The position numbers were made by a program, and so were the translations under genes. From Streptomyces speibonae (GTDB lineage: Bacteria; Actinomycetota; Actinomycetes; Streptomycetales; Streptomycetaceae), in assembly GCA_000715605.1 (NCBI GenBank), contig KL568573.1, positions 12,291-20,401 on the forward strand: DNA of 8,111 bases. The letters run 5' to 3'. Below the pieces are notes generated by a model. That model saw only the letters and a list, made by a program, of their open reading frames with translations. It did no database searches and had not been told where the DNA came from. The first letter of the stretch is position 1; each line of letters begins with the position of its first letter. Of this stretch, positions 7,699-8,111 are shown piece after piece.

Positions 7699-7735
7699 CC
7701 GAGGGCCGGGCACCTGGCGGGTGCCCGGCCCTCGG
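7699..7735. terminator. Bidirectional terminator, secA / Rv3235-like gene
   Basis: CCGAGGGCCGGGCACC (7699-7714) and GGTGCCCGGCCCTCGG (7720-7735) form a perfect 16-bp stem with a five-base loop. It lies 38 bases after the secA stop and 15 bases from the stop of the convergent gene, so it can serve both. Confidence 0.9.
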
Positions 7736-7750
7736 GCGTGTCCGGACGGC

Positions 7751-8111
7751 TCAACGGGCGGCCGCGCGGTGCGGGCGGGGGCCGCCCAGCTCCACGGCGG
7801 TGCAGCGCCAGCGCAGATCGCGTCCCCGCTCCAGCCGGAACGCCATGGCGCGCAGCCTGTCCCCGGCGCCGATCCGGGCGAACGCCTCGATGGCGCCCTC
7901 GCGGGGTTCGAAGTAGCCGATGTCACGGACGACGGGGCGGGTGCCGCGGGTGCGCAGCGGCCCCCGCTCGGCGAGCCGGATCAGCTCGTCGTAGGCCGGG
8001 CCGGCGGTGTGCCGCAGCATCGCGTGCACGGGGCGCCGGCCGCTGAGTACGGCGAGGAGCAGTTCGGCGAAGCGGTCGGTCGGGCGGAGCTGCGGGACGG
8101 CGGCCCGCCGT
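7751..8111 (-). CDS. Rv3235-like protein, 5' part beyond the window
   Basis: The frame stays open from the stop at 7751-7753 to the window edge, giving 119 C-terminal residues (last complete codon 8108-8110). It reads RPTDRFAELLLAVLSGRRPV, then HTAGPAYDELIRLAERG, DIGYFEPREGAIEAFARIG, GDRLRAMAFRLERG and DLRWRCTAVELG before a short basic tail. This matches the actinobacterial family typified by Mycobacterium tuberculosis Rv3235, whose function is unknown and which also lies near secA1. There are no membrane segments in the visible part. The GTG at 8029 is not the real start, because clearly family-like sequence continues upstream of it. The N-terminus, which tends to be variable and Pro/Arg-rich in such proteins, is not visible. 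Confidence 0.85.
   Translation of the reverse strand, partial: RRAAVPQLRPTDRFAELLLAVLSGRRPVHAMLRHTAGPAYDELIRLAERGPLRTRGTRPVVRDIGYFEPREGAIEAFARIGAGDRLRAMAFRLERGRDLRWRCTAVELGGPRPHRAAAR

Overview
The window is chromosomal DNA from a Streptomyces-like actinobacterium. It is very GC-rich, its genes have strongly G/C third codon positions, GTG starts are common, Shine-Dalgarno sites are purine-rich, terminators are GC-rich hairpins without T-tracts, and every protein reads as a streptomycete orthologue. It appears to be the downstream part of the conserved mtrA-mtrB-lpqB-comF-hpf-secA neighbourhood, which mycobacteria also have. It is core genome. I see no phage, transposon, CRISPR array, toxin-antitoxin pair, biosynthetic cluster or defence system in it.

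Layout. Bases 1-19 are not genomic: they match the 19-bp Tn5/Nextera mosaic end, so the contig begins with leftover library adapter. Bases 20-748 (+) are the 3' part of a comF-type phosphoribosyltransferase gene, with one TTA codon five codons before its stop. Bases 749-1059 are an unusually long hpf leader. It has a good ECF-sigma-like promoter overlapping the comF stop, a possible tiny leader ORF, an in-phase direct repeat, and an 8-bp hairpin next to the hpf Shine-Dalgarno. hpf (1060-1752, +) encodes a long-form ribosome hibernation factor and is followed by a strong hairpin terminator. A second strong hairpin precedes a NarL/FixJ-type response regulator (1956-2702, +) that has no kinase beside it. 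Convergent to it are a YcaQ/AlkX-like winged-helix DNA glycosylase candidate (2728-3915, -) and, upstream of that, a RimJ/RimL-like GNAT acetyltransferase (3965-4534, -), probably co-transcribed. A divergent intergenic region precedes secA (4814-7660, +), the Sec translocase ATPase. A 16-bp perfect hairpin then separates secA from the C-terminal part of an Rv3235-like gene (7751 to the window edge, -).

How the genes fit together. HPF dimerises and silences 70S ribosomes in stress or stationary phase, and SecA drives protein export. The response regulator probably receives its phosphoryl group from a kinase encoded elsewhere. The glycosylase candidate suggests alkylation or crosslink repair. 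These jobs are not one pathway; what is shared is a long-conserved gene order. The observations most worth following are the hpf leader architecture, the TTA codon in comF, the QLD catalytic-type motif in the winged-helix protein, and the adapter remnant that creates a false N-terminus for ComF.
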